NCBI GenBank assembly: GCA_043760555.1
Contig: JAYUOW010000318.1
Coordinates: forward strand, 1 to 59,219
Reading direction: 5' to 3'
Source: JANMDR01 sp043760555
Lineage (GTDB): Bacteria; Pseudomonadota; Gammaproteobacteria; Burkholderiales; Usitatibacteraceae
DNA length: 59,219 nt
Below are positions 31,945 to 40,920 of the stretch, in pieces. The notes under the pieces were generated by a model. That model worked only from the letters and a program-made list of their open reading frames with translations, ran no database searches and had not been told where the DNA came from. Position 1 is the stretch's first letter. Each line of letters begins with the position of its first letter. The position numbers and the translations under genes were made by a program.

Positions 31945-33420
31945 TTACATCACTAACCCAGGGCTCAGAGCCTTGGGCATGGTCAGCGTGGCGCTCTCCA
32001 GCGATGCTTGCGGATAAGCGCAATAGTCCGCTGCGTAATAGGCACTGGCGCGATGATTACCGCTGGCTCCCACGCCACCGAAGGGCGCGGCACTGGACGC
32101 GCCTGTTAACGGACGATTCCAATTAACGATACCTGCGCGAATATGCTGCATAAAATACGCATATTGCGCAGCATCGTTGGACAGCAAGCCAGCCGCTAAA
32201 CCGTAACGGGTTTTATTGGCGAGTGCCACTGCTTGTTCCATATTGGCAACCCGATAAACCTGCAGCAAGGGGCCAAACAACTCTTCATCGGGAATATTTT
32301 TAACCGCAGTCACATCCAACAGCCCCGGCGACAACAGCCCGGAGATTGGCTTCAATAGGCGCATTGCAGGGAAACCCAACGCACCGCGATCCACTAAATT
32401 CTGTTGCGCTTGCAGCAGCATGCTGGCCGCATTGGCGCTGATCACGGCACCCATAAATGGTTGCGGCTCATCATCAAACGCACCTACGGCAATATTTTTC
32501 GTGACGGTTGCCAATCGTTCTAACAGCGCTTGACTGCTAATTTTTCGATTAGGTGAATCGATAATAATCAAGCGGCGCGCGCAGGTGCAACGCTGGCCGG
32601 CCGAGATAAACGCGGACTGAATAATGCAGTGCACGGTGGCATCAAGGTCTTCAACATCGCCCACCACTAGCGCATTATTGCCGCCCATTTCAAGCGCCAA
32701 TATTTTGGCAGGCTCGCCCGCCGCTTGGCGGTGCAGCAAGTTGCCCGTGCCCGATGATCCGGTAAAAAATAAGCCATCAACGCCCAAATGCGCCGCCAGT
32801 GAAATCCCAGTGTCGCGCCCGCCCTGAAGCAAGCTCAATACGCCAGCAGGTAAGCCCGCTTCTTCCCAAATTTTTACGGTTAATTCGGCCACGCCAGGCG
32901 TGAGTTCACTTGGCTTAAAAATGACCGTATTGCCTGCCAATAGCGCGGGCACAATGTGTCCATTAGGCAAGTGCCCGGGGAAGTTATAGGGACCGAATAC
33001 CGCCACCACGCCATGCGGGCGATGGCGCAGCACCGCTTGATGATCCGCGGCTTGCGTGCTGCGCTCGCCCGCGCGTTCGGCTTGCGCTTGAATTGAAATT
33101 TCTACCTTGCCAATCATGGTGGCAACTTCGGTGAGTGATTCCCACTTAGGCTTACCGGTCTCTAGCCCAATTTGCGTGGCGAGTGCATCACGGTGCTTTT
33201 CTAAGCATTGGGCAAAATTACGGATCAACCCGATACGATCAGCCAAGGGCGCGTGCGCCCATGCAGGTGCGGCCTGCCGCGCGGCGCTCACCGCTGCATC
33301 AACCTGCGAGACCGTGGCCGCGTTGCCCTGCCACGCTAGCCGATTGTCGGCGGCGTTATGGGTTGAAAACTGCGCGCCTTCACCGGCACGCCACTTACCT
33401 GCAATAAATTGAACGTTCAT
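31945..33420 (-). CDS. astD: N-succinylglutamate 5-semialdehyde dehydrogenase
   Basis: 491 residues, aldehyde dehydrogenase superfamily. Key motifs: FGPYNFPGHLPNGHIVPALLAGN, VDGLFFTGSSGTGNLLHRQAA (NAD-binding), LEMGGNNALVV with catalytic Glu, SAGQRCTCARRLII with catalytic Cys, and EELFGPLLQVYRV. Oxidises succinylglutamate semialdehyde with NAD, the fourth step of the AST pathway. Its position between the aruG-like and astB genes matches pseudomonad aruD. Confidence 0.95.
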   Translation of the reverse strand: MNVQFIAGKWRAGEGAQFSTHNAADNRLAWQGNAATVSQVDAAVSAARQAAPAWAHAPLADRIGLIRNFAQCLEKHRDALATQIGLETGKPKWESLTEVATMIGKVEISIQAQAERAGERSTQAADHQAVLRHRPHGVVAVFGPYNFPGHLPNGHIVPALLAGNTVIFKPSELTPGVAELTVKIWEEAGLPAGVLSLLQGGRDTGISLAAHLGVDGLFFTGSSGTGNLLHRQAAGEPAKILALEMGGNNALVVGDVEDLDATVHCIIQSAFISAGQRCTCARRLIIIDSPNRKISSQALLERLATVTKNIAVGAFDDEPQPFMGAVISANAASMLLQAQQNLVDRGALGFPAMRLLKPISGLLSPGLLDVTAVKNIPDEELFGPLLQVYRVANMEQAVALANKTRYGLAAGLLSNDAAQYAYFMQHIRAGIVNWNRPLTGASSAAPFGGVGASGNHRASAYYAADYCAYPQASLESATLTMPKALSPGLVM

Positions 33421-33455
33421 TTTTATCTCTTATTTTTATGTCACCTAGCGTCGGT

Positions 33456-34505
33456 TTAAGCCCGAGCTGATAGTGCAACCACTCTCGCCTGCTCACCGTC
33501 TACCAAACCTAATGCCTTCAAGATGCCCGTATTTAGGGCGATTGCAGCACTATTTTTAATTTCTGCCAAGGTAAGATTTGATGACACTACACAGGCACGG
33601 AAGTCGATTTTTTTTGTATTTGCGACGATTAAGCGCGTGGGTGCAGCATCGGGTGCCGCCTGCGCGGTTTGCGAAACCGTGACCAAACAACTTTGCGCAA
33701 CAGCCCTCACGTCGTCAACATTGCATTCCACCGTAGGCCCAGCATCAAAAATATCCACATGACCTTCGTAGCGGAAGCCTTCGCTTTCCAACATGCTGCG
33801 TGCGGGCAATGTGGCTTCGTGGGTTTTACCGATGACAGCTTGCGCCTCCTGTGTGAGGAAGGAGCTATACAAAGGATGCTTAGGCATCAACTCGGCGACG
33901 AAGGATTTTTGGCCGATGCCGGTTAAATAATCAGCTTGCGAAAACTCCATCGAGAAAAAATGACGGCCTAAACTTTCCCAAAATGGGGATGCGCCTTTTT
34001 CGTCGGATACGCCACGCAATTCAGCAATAATCTTTTGCGAAAACAACGCACGGAACTGCGCGATAAATAAAAACCGGCACTTCGACAGCAGCGCACCATT
34101 TTTGCCAACACGATATTCGGGATCTAAAAACAACGAGCAAAGTTCCGAATGTCCGGTGTGATCGTTGGATAAAAACAAGGTTGGGGTTTGGGTAAAAATA
34201 CCAAGCTCTTTCGATGCATGCACTACCTGACCCACACGGTAAGAATACCAAGGCTCGCGCAAACCCACTGCTGCAGCCACAGCACAGGTGCCGACGATTT
34301 TTTTCAAACTCAAATCTTCAAGCACAAACATATAAATTTGCTCAGCTGGCTCCGCTTGCCCTGCAAACGACGCAACGGACGCCGCAATACGCGCACGCAG
34401 TAATTTTTCGTTGTTTGGCAGCGTGGTTAAACCGATGCCGGTTTTAGCAGCTAGCTGAAGCAAGGCGGCTAAATCATCAGTCGCAATGGGGCGAATGCAC
34501 ATCAT
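33456..34505 (-). CDS. aruG: Arginine N-succinyltransferase, second subunit (AruG-like)
   Basis: About 349 residues from ATG 34505 (family length ~340); an upstream extension to 34577 overlaps the neighbour and lacks conservation. AstA-family features: IRPIATDDLAALLQLAAKTGIGLTTLPNNEKLL, LCSLFLDPEYRVGKNGALLSKCRFLFIAQF, SPFWESLGRHFFSMEFSQADYLTGIGQKSFVAELMPKHPLY, EGFRYEGHVDIFDAGPTVECNVDDVRA. Transfers succinyl from succinyl-CoA to the alpha-amino group of arginine or ornithine. It forms a pair with AruF upstream. Its C-terminal ALNTGILKALGL is encoded by a family A palindrome. Confidence 0.9.
   Translation of the reverse strand: MMCIRPIATDDLAALLQLAAKTGIGLTTLPNNEKLLRARIAASVASFAGQAEPAEQIYMFVLEDLSLKKIVGTCAVAAAVGLREPWYSYRVGQVVHASKELGIFTQTPTLFLSNDHTGHSELCSLFLDPEYRVGKNGALLSKCRFLFIAQFRALFSQKIIAELRGVSDEKGASPFWESLGRHFFSMEFSQADYLTGIGQKSFVAELMPKHPLYSSFLTQEAQAVIGKTHEATLPARSMLESEGFRYEGHVDIFDAGPTVECNVDDVRAVAQSCLVTVSQTAQAAPDAAPTRLIVANTKKIDFRACVVSSNLTLAEIKNSAAIALNTGILKALGLVDGEQARVVALSARA
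33513..33546. repeat. Palindromic repeat family A, copy 6, inside aruG
   Basis: TGCCTTCAAGATGCCC - GTATTTA - GGGCGATTGCA within the 3' part of aruG, translated in frame (on the minus strand) as part of AALNTGILKALG. One arm is partly decayed. A second in-gene copy of the family. Confidence 0.7.
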
Positions 34506-34530
34506 TTTATTTAAGTCGCCTATGATTGAT

Positions 34531-35643
34531 TTAATGATTTGAAAAACGCACCGGCACGATGCGCACATCGTCGCCATTTACAATTTCTAATGCTGCCATC
34601 ATTTCTTCTGACAGCACCACCGTTTCACCCAAGCCCGCCGCTACGTTAGCAAACGTTGCGCGGAAGCGCTCGGTTTCGGTGTTGGCGATGATGCAAAGTT
34701 GGGCGTTCTCTAAGCCTTGTTGGCTGGGTAACGTGCCCAGTGAGGGTACGCGTGCTGCCGCTTGGGCGGCAATGTGCAGGGCTGATGTGACCGACGTGTC
34801 ACCCGCAATGGCGCGCTTTTTTACATTATGTAGTACGCTGCGAAGCGTTGAGATACGGGCATCTACAGTGGGTCCACCGTCAAAAATATCGATGTAAGTA
34901 TCAGCTTCAAAGCCTTCATCCATCAGTATTGAAAACGGTAGCTCGCCCACTGGGTGCAATTGCCCAATGGCTAATTTTGCATCAGCGGGAAGTAGCGGCA
35001 CATAAATTGGATATTGCGGCATGAGCTCAGCAATAAAAGTTTTGCTGCGTCCGCCAGAAAGCTGCTCGGCCTGCGGATAACCCATATTAAAAAACCGTTT
35101 ACCGACGGCGTTCCAAAATGGCGAATTGCCTTCGTCATCACACACGCCCGGGCTTTCAGCGGCGATGCGATCCGGAAAGCGATTAGCGTGCTCGGCCATA
35201 AACAACAACCTTGCGCGCGATAGCAATTGCGGTAAGTCACCATCTTGATGCGCGGGTTTAATATAGAACGATGACAGCAGCGCCAAGCCGGTTAGGTCAT
35301 GACATAAATGCAGCGAGTGGATTTTATTAGACACACCCAATTGCTGCGATGCGTGCACAATAATTTCATTGCGATAGCTGTAAAAGCGATCGTGAAAGCC
35401 AGCCGAGGCAACAATGCCGCTGGTGCCAATCACTTCACCCGTGGCATTGTCTTCGAGCACAAAAAAATACGACTCCTCGCCACATACGTCCACTTCGGCA
35501 GCCAGAGAATGCATGGAATTAGCAATTTTGTCGCGCAACCTATCATGATCTGGCGGCAGGGAAGTAATACCCACCGCACTGACCGCGGCAATGCCTTCAA
35601 TAGCGGGTAAATCAGCGAGGCGGCAGGGTCTTAGTACAAACAT
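34531..35643 (-). CDS. aruF: Arginine N-succinyltransferase, first subunit (AruF-like)
   Basis: 370 residues. It shares the AstA layout with its neighbour: MFVLRPCRLADLPAIEGIAAVSAVGITSLPPDHDRLRDKI, LCHDLTGLALLSSFYIKPAHQDGDLPQLLSRARLLFMAEH, FWNAVGKRFFNMGYPQAEQLSGGRSKTFIAELMPQYPIYV and EGFEADTYIDIFDGGPTVDARI. Pseudomonads carry two AstA-like subunits, AruF then AruG, in this order and context, so the naming follows position. Together they catalyse the first step of arginine succinylation. Gap to aruC is 10 bases. Confidence 0.9.
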   Translation of the reverse strand: MFVLRPCRLADLPAIEGIAAVSAVGITSLPPDHDRLRDKIANSMHSLAAEVDVCGEESYFFVLEDNATGEVIGTSGIVASAGFHDRFYSYRNEIIVHASQQLGVSNKIHSLHLCHDLTGLALLSSFYIKPAHQDGDLPQLLSRARLLFMAEHANRFPDRIAAESPGVCDDEGNSPFWNAVGKRFFNMGYPQAEQLSGGRSKTFIAELMPQYPIYVPLLPADAKLAIGQLHPVGELPFSILMDEGFEADTYIDIFDGGPTVDARISTLRSVLHNVKKRAIAGDTSVTSALHIAAQAAARVPSLGTLPSQQGLENAQLCIIANTETERFRATFANVAAGLGETVVLSEEMMAALEIVNGDDVRIVPVRFSNH

Positions 35644-35653
35644 TAGTTAATGA

Positions 35654-36973
35654 TCACTCTGCCGCAGCGGCGTTTTCTTGCGCTAATAATTCAACAATGG
35701 CTGATTCAAAACGCTTCATACCCGCGTCAATATCCACTTTAGTAATGATGAGGGATGGCGCAAAACGCAACACGTCAGGGCCTGCGACTAGAAATAGCAC
35801 GTTGTGTTTATGTCCCATTTTTACGAAGTCATTCGCGCGGCCGTGATATTTGGCTGCGAGCTCTAAGCCCATCAATAGGCCATCGCCACGGATATCAGCA
35901 AATACACCATATTTTTTATTGATGCCTTCAAACGCATCGCGCATCCACTGGTGGCGCTCGGTGACACCGGCCAAGGTTTCTGGTTCATTGATAATTTGCA
36001 TTACCGCCAATGACGTTGCACACGCCAGCGGATTGCCGCCATAGGTGGTGCCGTGCGAACCCACACCGAGGGATGCGGCAAATTTATTGGTGGTAAGCAT
36101 GGCACCAATTGGAAAGCCGCCTCCTAAGCCTTTGGCGGACGTAAGTACATCCGGCGTTACGCCATATTTTTGGTAGGCATACAAATACCCTGTGCGCCCA
36201 GCACCGCACTGCACTTCATCAAATATCAACAGCGCTTGATGCTCGTCACACAAATCGCGCAGGCCTTGCAAAAATTCTTTGGTGCCGGGATTAACGCCGC
36301 CTTCACCTTGAATCGGCTCAACAATCACAGCGCAGGTTTTAGCACTAATGGCCGCACGCACGGCTTCTAGGTCATTAAATTTTAAGTGCTTAATATCCGG
36401 GGGCAAAGGACCAAAACCCTTAGTGTATTTAGCGGTGCCGCCAGCACTCACCGTAAACAAGGTACGGCCATGGAATGAATTTAAAAACGAAATAATTTCG
36501 GTTTTTTCGGTCAGATAGGGCGTATCGCTATTTTTATCAATCGGAAAATTATCGGATGCATATTTCCGCGCCAATTTCATCGCAGCTTCATTAGCCTCAG
36601 CGCCAGAATTGCAAAAAAAAGCACGATCAGCAAAGGTGTTTTCAACCAAAAACCGCCCGAGTGCCAATACCGGCTCATTGGTCATGCCGTTGGATACATG
36701 CCACAGTTTATTGGCTTGCTCCACCAATGCGGCAACCACTTTTGGATGGGTGTGTCCTAACGCATTAACTGCAATGCCACCAGCAAAATCAATAAACTCA
36801 CGACCTTCTTGGTCCCATAGGCGCGAGCCGTGGCCGCGTACGGGCACAAACGCGGCGGGCGCGTAGTTTTGTACCATCACGGCATCGAAAGTGGCGCGCG
36901 TCACCGGTGCCAGTGGGGCGCCGGATGCGCTATCGGTAGCTGAACTAGTGTGCAATGTAGTGGGAGCATTCAT
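35654..36973 (-). CDS. astC: Succinylornithine/acetylornithine aminotransferase
   Basis: 439 residues, class-III PLP aminotransferase: AFFCNSGAEANEAAMKLARKYA, FHGRTLFTVSAGGTAKYTKGFGP, LIFDEVQCGAGRTGYLYAYQKYGVTPDVLTSAKGLGGGFPIGA with the PLP lysine in SAKG, and HGTTYGGNPLACATSLAV. Converts succinylornithine and 2-oxoglutarate to succinylglutamate semialdehyde and glutamate; many members also act on acetylornithine. First gene of the aruCFGDB-like operon (aruC). About 180 bases separate its start from argR, containing an ArgR-type half-site. Confidence 0.92.
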   Translation of the reverse strand: MNAPTTLHTSSATDSASGAPLAPVTRATFDAVMVQNYAPAAFVPVRGHGSRLWDQEGREFIDFAGGIAVNALGHTHPKVVAALVEQANKLWHVSNGMTNEPVLALGRFLVENTFADRAFFCNSGAEANEAAMKLARKYASDNFPIDKNSDTPYLTEKTEIISFLNSFHGRTLFTVSAGGTAKYTKGFGPLPPDIKHLKFNDLEAVRAAISAKTCAVIVEPIQGEGGVNPGTKEFLQGLRDLCDEHQALLIFDEVQCGAGRTGYLYAYQKYGVTPDVLTSAKGLGGGFPIGAMLTTNKFAASLGVGSHGTTYGGNPLACATSLAVMQIINEPETLAGVTERHQWMRDAFEGINKKYGVFADIRGDGLLMGLELAAKYHGRANDFVKMGHKHNVLFLVAGPDVLRFAPSLIITKVDIDAGMKRFESAIVELLAQENAAAAE

Positions 36974-37094
36974 GATTTACCTTTCATTCATGGAGGTGTT
37001 GCGTGTAATAAGGGAGCTAAAGTAAGGCGTTTCGGTGATTTCTACAATGCAAATCTTGCTGTAAGTTCTACTCAACGCCAATTATTACACCGCT

Positions 37095-37137
37095 ATTGTA
37101 ATCGTGAGTAAAAATTGCGCAATTCAATTTTGCGACA
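37095..37137 (-). promoter_or_regulatory. ArgR-type half-site and -10 box in front of astC
   Basis: On the minus strand TGTCGC-N8-AT (37137-37122) is a near match to the pseudomonad ArgR consensus TGTCGC-N8-AA. A -10-like TACAAT (37100-37095) follows with 21 bases between half-site end and -10. This puts the half-site just upstream of the -35 position, as expected for ArgR activation. The partner half-site 21 bp away is weak. Confidence 0.55.
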
Positions 37138-37157
37138 TGTGTTTATAGAAAGCGCTT

Positions 37158-38234
37158 TCAGGCCATTACTACGCCGGGATTCGTGCTGGCATTGTGCTGA
37201 AACTGGTTATCGCGGGCGAAGCGCTGGTTGCGCTGCTCTCGCGGCGTAACCCCAAAATGCGCCCGATAAGCACTAGAAAAATGAGGGCCCGACGAAAACC
37301 CGCAGCTTAAGCCAATTTGCAAAATGGACTGGCTAGTTTGCTGTAGCAGCTGGCGCGACCGATTCAACCGCAGCTGCAGATAGTACCGCGACGGCAAACT
37401 CTCTAAATATTGCTTAAACAAGCGCTCTAGCTGGCGGCGCGACACACCTACTAGCCTGGCAATTTCTTCGGTTGGCAACGGCTCTTCAAAATTTGCTTCC
37501 ATCAAGGCAACCGCCTCAGTAAGCTTTGGCTGCCCGCCGCCAATCCTCGCCGATATTGGTACCCGTTGGTTTTCAGCCCCTGCCCGCGCGCGCTCCACAC
37601 CGAAATGTTCCACCACTTCAGCCACCAAATCGGCATCGTGACTGCGGCGCAAAATTTCTAGCAACATATCAAGCACCGCAGCACCATTTGGACAGCTCGC
37701 GCACGCACCGTCAAGCTCAAACAGGTTGCTGGATACAATCACCGGCGGAAAATCCTCAGCAAACAAACTCGCGTACGCCCAATCAATGGTGGCACGCGCG
37801 CCATTTAACAGCCCTGCGCGCGCCAACAGGTAGGCGCCAGTGCCAATGCCGCCTAAAGACGGCGCAGTGGCGTTCTGACCGCCCTGTAAACGACTCTGGA
37901 TGGTGCGCAACCATAAAATCACGTTTTCAAATCCGCGCTGCGGCAAGGGGCTAGCGCTGAGTACGAATAACGTATTTAGCAATCCGACGCTACCCATCGC
38001 CGCATGCACAGCGATGGCTACACCACAACTTGACATTACCGGCGTACCTGCTTCAGAAATTAAAACAACTTCGTAACTATCGCGCTCAAGCAGTTGATTT
38101 ACTTGCGCAAAAAGCTCGGTACAGCTGGCCATCGAAGCCAGCGAAAATTTAGGTAGAAGGAACAAACCTATGCGTTGAATTTGCGGCGCCACTTCCGCGT
38201 TTGCATTCCGACCATATGGCGAGGGGATGCTCAT
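37158..38234 (-). CDS. argR: ArgR-type AraC-family regulator of arginine catabolism
   Basis: 358 residues. The N-terminal ~190 residues form a DJ-1/PfpI-like (GATase1) domain (FLLPKFSLASMASCTELFAQVNQLL, GAYLLARAGLLNGARATIDW). The C-terminal ~100 residues form an AraC-type double helix-turn-helix (LPTEEIARLVGVSRRQLERLFKQYL ... SILQIGLSCGFSSGPHFSSAYRAHFGVTPREQR). This architecture and its place at the end of the aot operon match pseudomonad ArgR, which responds to arginine, activates aru and aot genes and represses biosynthesis genes. 3 bases after aotP. Confidence 0.9.
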   Translation of the reverse strand: MSIPSPYGRNANAEVAPQIQRIGLFLLPKFSLASMASCTELFAQVNQLLERDSYEVVLISEAGTPVMSSCGVAIAVHAAMGSVGLLNTLFVLSASPLPQRGFENVILWLRTIQSRLQGGQNATAPSLGGIGTGAYLLARAGLLNGARATIDWAYASLFAEDFPPVIVSSNLFELDGACASCPNGAAVLDMLLEILRRSHDADLVAEVVEHFGVERARAGAENQRVPISARIGGGQPKLTEAVALMEANFEEPLPTEEIARLVGVSRRQLERLFKQYLESLPSRYYLQLRLNRSRQLLQQTSQSILQIGLSCGFSSGPHFSSAYRAHFGVTPREQRNQRFARDNQFQHNASTNPGVVMA

Positions 38235-38237
38235 CGC

Positions 38238-39002
38238 TTACTTCAAATTGCCAGACAGAAATTGCTGCAAGCGCTCGCTTTGGGGGCGTGCTAACACTTC
38301 TCGCGGATCGCCCTGCTCTTCAATTACACCCTTATGCAAAAACACCACATGGTTTGATACTTCGCGTGCAAAGCCCATTTCGTGGGTAACGACAATCATG
38401 GTTCGGCCCTCACCGGCTAAATCGCGCATCACTTTTAGCACTTCACCAACCAGCTCAGGATCAAGCGCAGATGTAGGCTCATCAAACAACATCACTTCAG
38501 GCTCCATCGCCAAGGCGCGCGCAATAGCCACCCGCTGCGCTTCGCCGCCAGACAAATGCGCAGGATACGTATCCGCGCGATGTGCCACGCCAACCCGCGC
38601 CAATAGGGCTTTAGCACGTTCTATCGCTTGCGCTTTTGGCACACCCAATACATGAATTGGCGCTTCAATAATGTTTTCAAGTGCGGTCATGTGCGCCCAT
38701 AAATTGAAGTGCTGAAACACCATGGCAAGCTTGGACCGCATGCGCTGCAATTGCTTTACGTCGGCCGCTTTTAGCGCGCCCGCTTTATCCGATATTAGTT
38801 TTAATTCTTCACCACAAACAGTGATTTTTCCTTCATACGGCGCTTCTAGCATATTGATGCAACGCAGCATGGTGCTTTTGCCGGAACCGCTTGAACCGAT
38901 TACGCTTATCACGCTACCTGCGTTGGCCGATAAGGAAACACCACGTAGCACTTCGTTGGTGCCGTAGCGTTTTTTTAAATTTTCAACGAGCAGTTTTTGC
39001 AT
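38238..39002 (-). CDS. aotP: Arginine/ornithine ABC transporter ATPase
   Basis: 254 residues, polar-amino-acid-type ABC ATPase: Walker A IGSSGSGKST, Q-loop AMVFQHFNLWAHM, signature LSGGEAQR, Walker B VMLFDEPTSALD, H-loop VTHEMGFA. It powers the two permeases AotQ and AotM. The ribosome binding site is weak. A family A palindrome lies between it and aotO, and argR follows 3 bases after its stop. Confidence 0.93.
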   Translation of the reverse strand: MQKLLVENLKKRYGTNEVLRGVSLSANAGSVISVIGSSGSGKSTMLRCINMLEAPYEGKITVCGEELKLISDKAGALKAADVKQLQRMRSKLAMVFQHFNLWAHMTALENIIEAPIHVLGVPKAQAIERAKALLARVGVAHRADTYPAHLSGGEAQRVAIARALAMEPEVMLFDEPTSALDPELVGEVLKVMRDLAGEGRTMIVVTHEMGFAREVSNHVVFLHKGVIEEQGDPREVLARPQSERLQQFLSGNLK

Positions 39003-39032
39003 AATATTTCAATCAGTTTTAACCATAATAAT

Positions 39033-39068
39033 GGCCTGAAGATGCCCTAAAATAGGGCGTCTTCAGCC
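39033..39068. repeat. Palindromic repeat family A, copy 7
   Basis: GGCCTGAAGAtGCCC - TAAAATA - GGGCgTCTTCAGCC in the 76-base gap between aotO and aotP inside one operon. As a hairpin between cistrons it may stabilise or attenuate the downstream aotP-argR message. Confidence 0.85.
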
Positions 39069-39078
39069 TATTAAAAAC

Positions 39079-40203
39079 TTACGCGCTCAGCAAATTTCCA
39101 GTTTTAAAGGCCGTCGCACTCGCCACCTTCGCCAAGCGCATTCCCACTGTAGCAAAGTAGCGGTTTTCACGTGCGTACAACACGCCGGAGGTTTTGCAGC
39201 AAAACTGTTTTACGGCACCACTAATTGGGTCAATCACTTCAGCAATTAAATCGCCGGCTTTAACGACATCACCGGGTTTGCGAATAAACGCCACCACGCC
39301 CGATACATCTGCCTCGAGCGCTTCAGACCCTGCCAACGGGGTTGCAGGATGCAGCAGCGCGGGCAAGGCTGGAAGCGCTTGCGCGTCCACTAAAACCACG
39401 CCGCGATGCATCAGGAAATCGATGATGCTTTGCGCATCCTTTGCGGCTTGGTCATGCCCTACGTCCATCTGTCCACGCAATTCAACGGTCACAGCCAAAC
39501 AAGCCATGGCAATGGGTGCCGAAGGAAACGCTGCTGCCAATTGCCACCATGTTTGCGAGCAAGCTTCATCGAACGGATTGTCGCCACTTTCAGTTGCCAG
39601 CAAGGTCGCGTGCGCGCCCATCGCGCGCGCCAAAGGCTCGCATTGCGGCCATAGCGGCGTGCCAGTGTATAGATGCAGCACGGCATCAGAATCACAATGC
39701 AGATCAAGCACCACATCGGCATCACAGGCTAAACGCATCAGCGTATGACGCATGCTGCCCAGCTCGCTTCGCGGCGCGCTGGCGTTCAAATGTGCACGCA
39801 TGGCGGCGCGGATGATTTTTGTATTATCGGCTTCGTTACTGGTCAGCTGGCTGGCAAGCGAATCTTTGATGGCGGTAAAAAGTTCTGGATAATGCCGATT
39901 AAAATTCTCGCCAGTGGCAGCATCAAACCGTCCTAATTGCGTGCGCAAAATCGTTTGCCCTAAGCCAATTGGGTTGGCTATTGGTACTACAATCACCTCA
40001 CCGCGTAGCTGATGATTGGCTTCTAATTTGGCCAGCATTATCCGCAAATGATGTGCCACCATCATGCCGGGAAGTTCATCAGCATGCAGCGATGCTTGAA
40101 TGTAAATTTTTTCGCCAGAACTGGGCGTGCCATAGTGAAAGCTAACAATTTCACGCTGGGTGCCAAGATAGGAAACGCTGAGCGGATGGTTTTTTTTAAT
40201 CAT
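39079..40203 (-). CDS. aotO: AotO / CphZ-type M14-like dipeptide hydrolase
   Basis: 374 residues of the succinylglutamate desuccinylase/aspartoacylase (M14) superfamily. Zinc-site motif QASLHADELPGMM with H40 and E43, and a later LDLHCDSD giving the third ligand; a biotinyl-like beta-rich tail (GVVAFIRKPGDVVKAGDLIAEVIDPISG) closes it. In pseudomonads this aot-operon protein (AotO, also called CphZ) hydrolyses beta-Asp-Arg from cyanophycin, to my knowledge. Here it stands in the aot operon next to two cyanophycinases. It could alternatively desuccinylate succinylglutamate, since no separate astE is in the window. Confidence 0.85.
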   Translation of the reverse strand: MIKKNHPLSVSYLGTQREIVSFHYGTPSSGEKIYIQASLHADELPGMMVAHHLRIMLAKLEANHQLRGEVIVVPIANPIGLGQTILRTQLGRFDAATGENFNRHYPELFTAIKDSLASQLTSNEADNTKIIRAAMRAHLNASAPRSELGSMRHTLMRLACDADVVLDLHCDSDAVLHLYTGTPLWPQCEPLARAMGAHATLLATESGDNPFDEACSQTWWQLAAAFPSAPIAMACLAVTVELRGQMDVGHDQAAKDAQSIIDFLMHRGVVLVDAQALPALPALLHPATPLAGSEALEADVSGVVAFIRKPGDVVKAGDLIAEVIDPISGAVKQFCCKTSGVLYARENRYFATVGMRLAKVASATAFKTGNLLSA

Positions 40204-40227
40204 AGTTTTTTACGCTGCAATACAGTT

Positions 40228-40920
40228 CTAGTGCGCTTTGCGCACGAGGTGTTTTAGAAAATGCTTTTCAGCTAAACGCGCAAGACCCACCAGCACGAAG
40301 GTCATCGCCAAATAAAAAAGCGCGCCAACAATAAACGCTTCGTAAGGCAAGTAATGCCGCGAATTTACTTCGCGGGCCACACCCGTGAGATCCATGATCG
40401 TTACGGTACTGGCCAAGGATGTGCCGTGCAGCATCATAATAACTTCATTGCTATAGGCTGGTAACGCCCGCCGAAAGGCGGCTGGCAGCAATATACGTAC
40501 AAACATTTTTACCCGCGACATGCCCATACTTATCGCTGCTTCAACCTCGCCAATTGGCGTCGCTTTAATGGCACCTGCCAACATTTCTGTGGTGTAGGCA
40601 CAGGTGTTAATGGCAAAAGCTAACACCGCGCAAAACCATGCAGACGATAAGTACGGCCAAGCGAAGCTCTCGCGAATCCACTCAAATTGCCCAGCACCGT
40701 AGTAAATTAAAAACAGCTGCACCAACATCGGCGTGCCACGAATAAGGTAGGTGAAAAACCAAATCGGCTTGCTGAACCAAGGGTTATCTGCCGCACGCAA
40801 TACCGCTAGCGGTATTGCCACCGTCAAACCAATAGCAAGCGCCATAAACAGCAGCTGTAGCGTCACCCAAGCGGCTTGCCAATACTGCGGCAAGCTATCC
40901 CATATCACTTCAAAGTTCAT
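40228..40920 (-). CDS. aotM: Arginine/ornithine ABC transporter permease AotM
   Basis: 230 residues with about five membrane spans and the HisM/GlnP-type cytoplasmic loop EVEAAISMGMSRVKMFVRILLPAAFRRALPAYSNEVIMML (EAA motif). Inner-membrane permease half of the basic amino-acid importer; pairs with AotQ. Overlaps aotQ by 4 bases. Confidence 0.92.
   Translation of the reverse strand: MNFEVIWDSLPQYWQAAWVTLQLLFMALAIGLTVAIPLAVLRAADNPWFSKPIWFFTYLIRGTPMLVQLFLIYYGAGQFEWIRESFAWPYLSSAWFCAVLAFAINTCAYTTEMLAGAIKATPIGEVEAAISMGMSRVKMFVRILLPAAFRRALPAYSNEVIMMLHGTSLASTVTIMDLTGVAREVNSRHYLPYEAFIVGALFYLAMTFVLVGLARLAEKHFLKHLVRKAH

Noticed and set aside
37526..37954. A 142-codon plus-strand frame
   Set aside because: Antisense shadow of argR.
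39194..39748. A 184-codon plus-strand frame
   Set aside because: Antisense shadow of aotO, which is a clear family member with its zinc motif.
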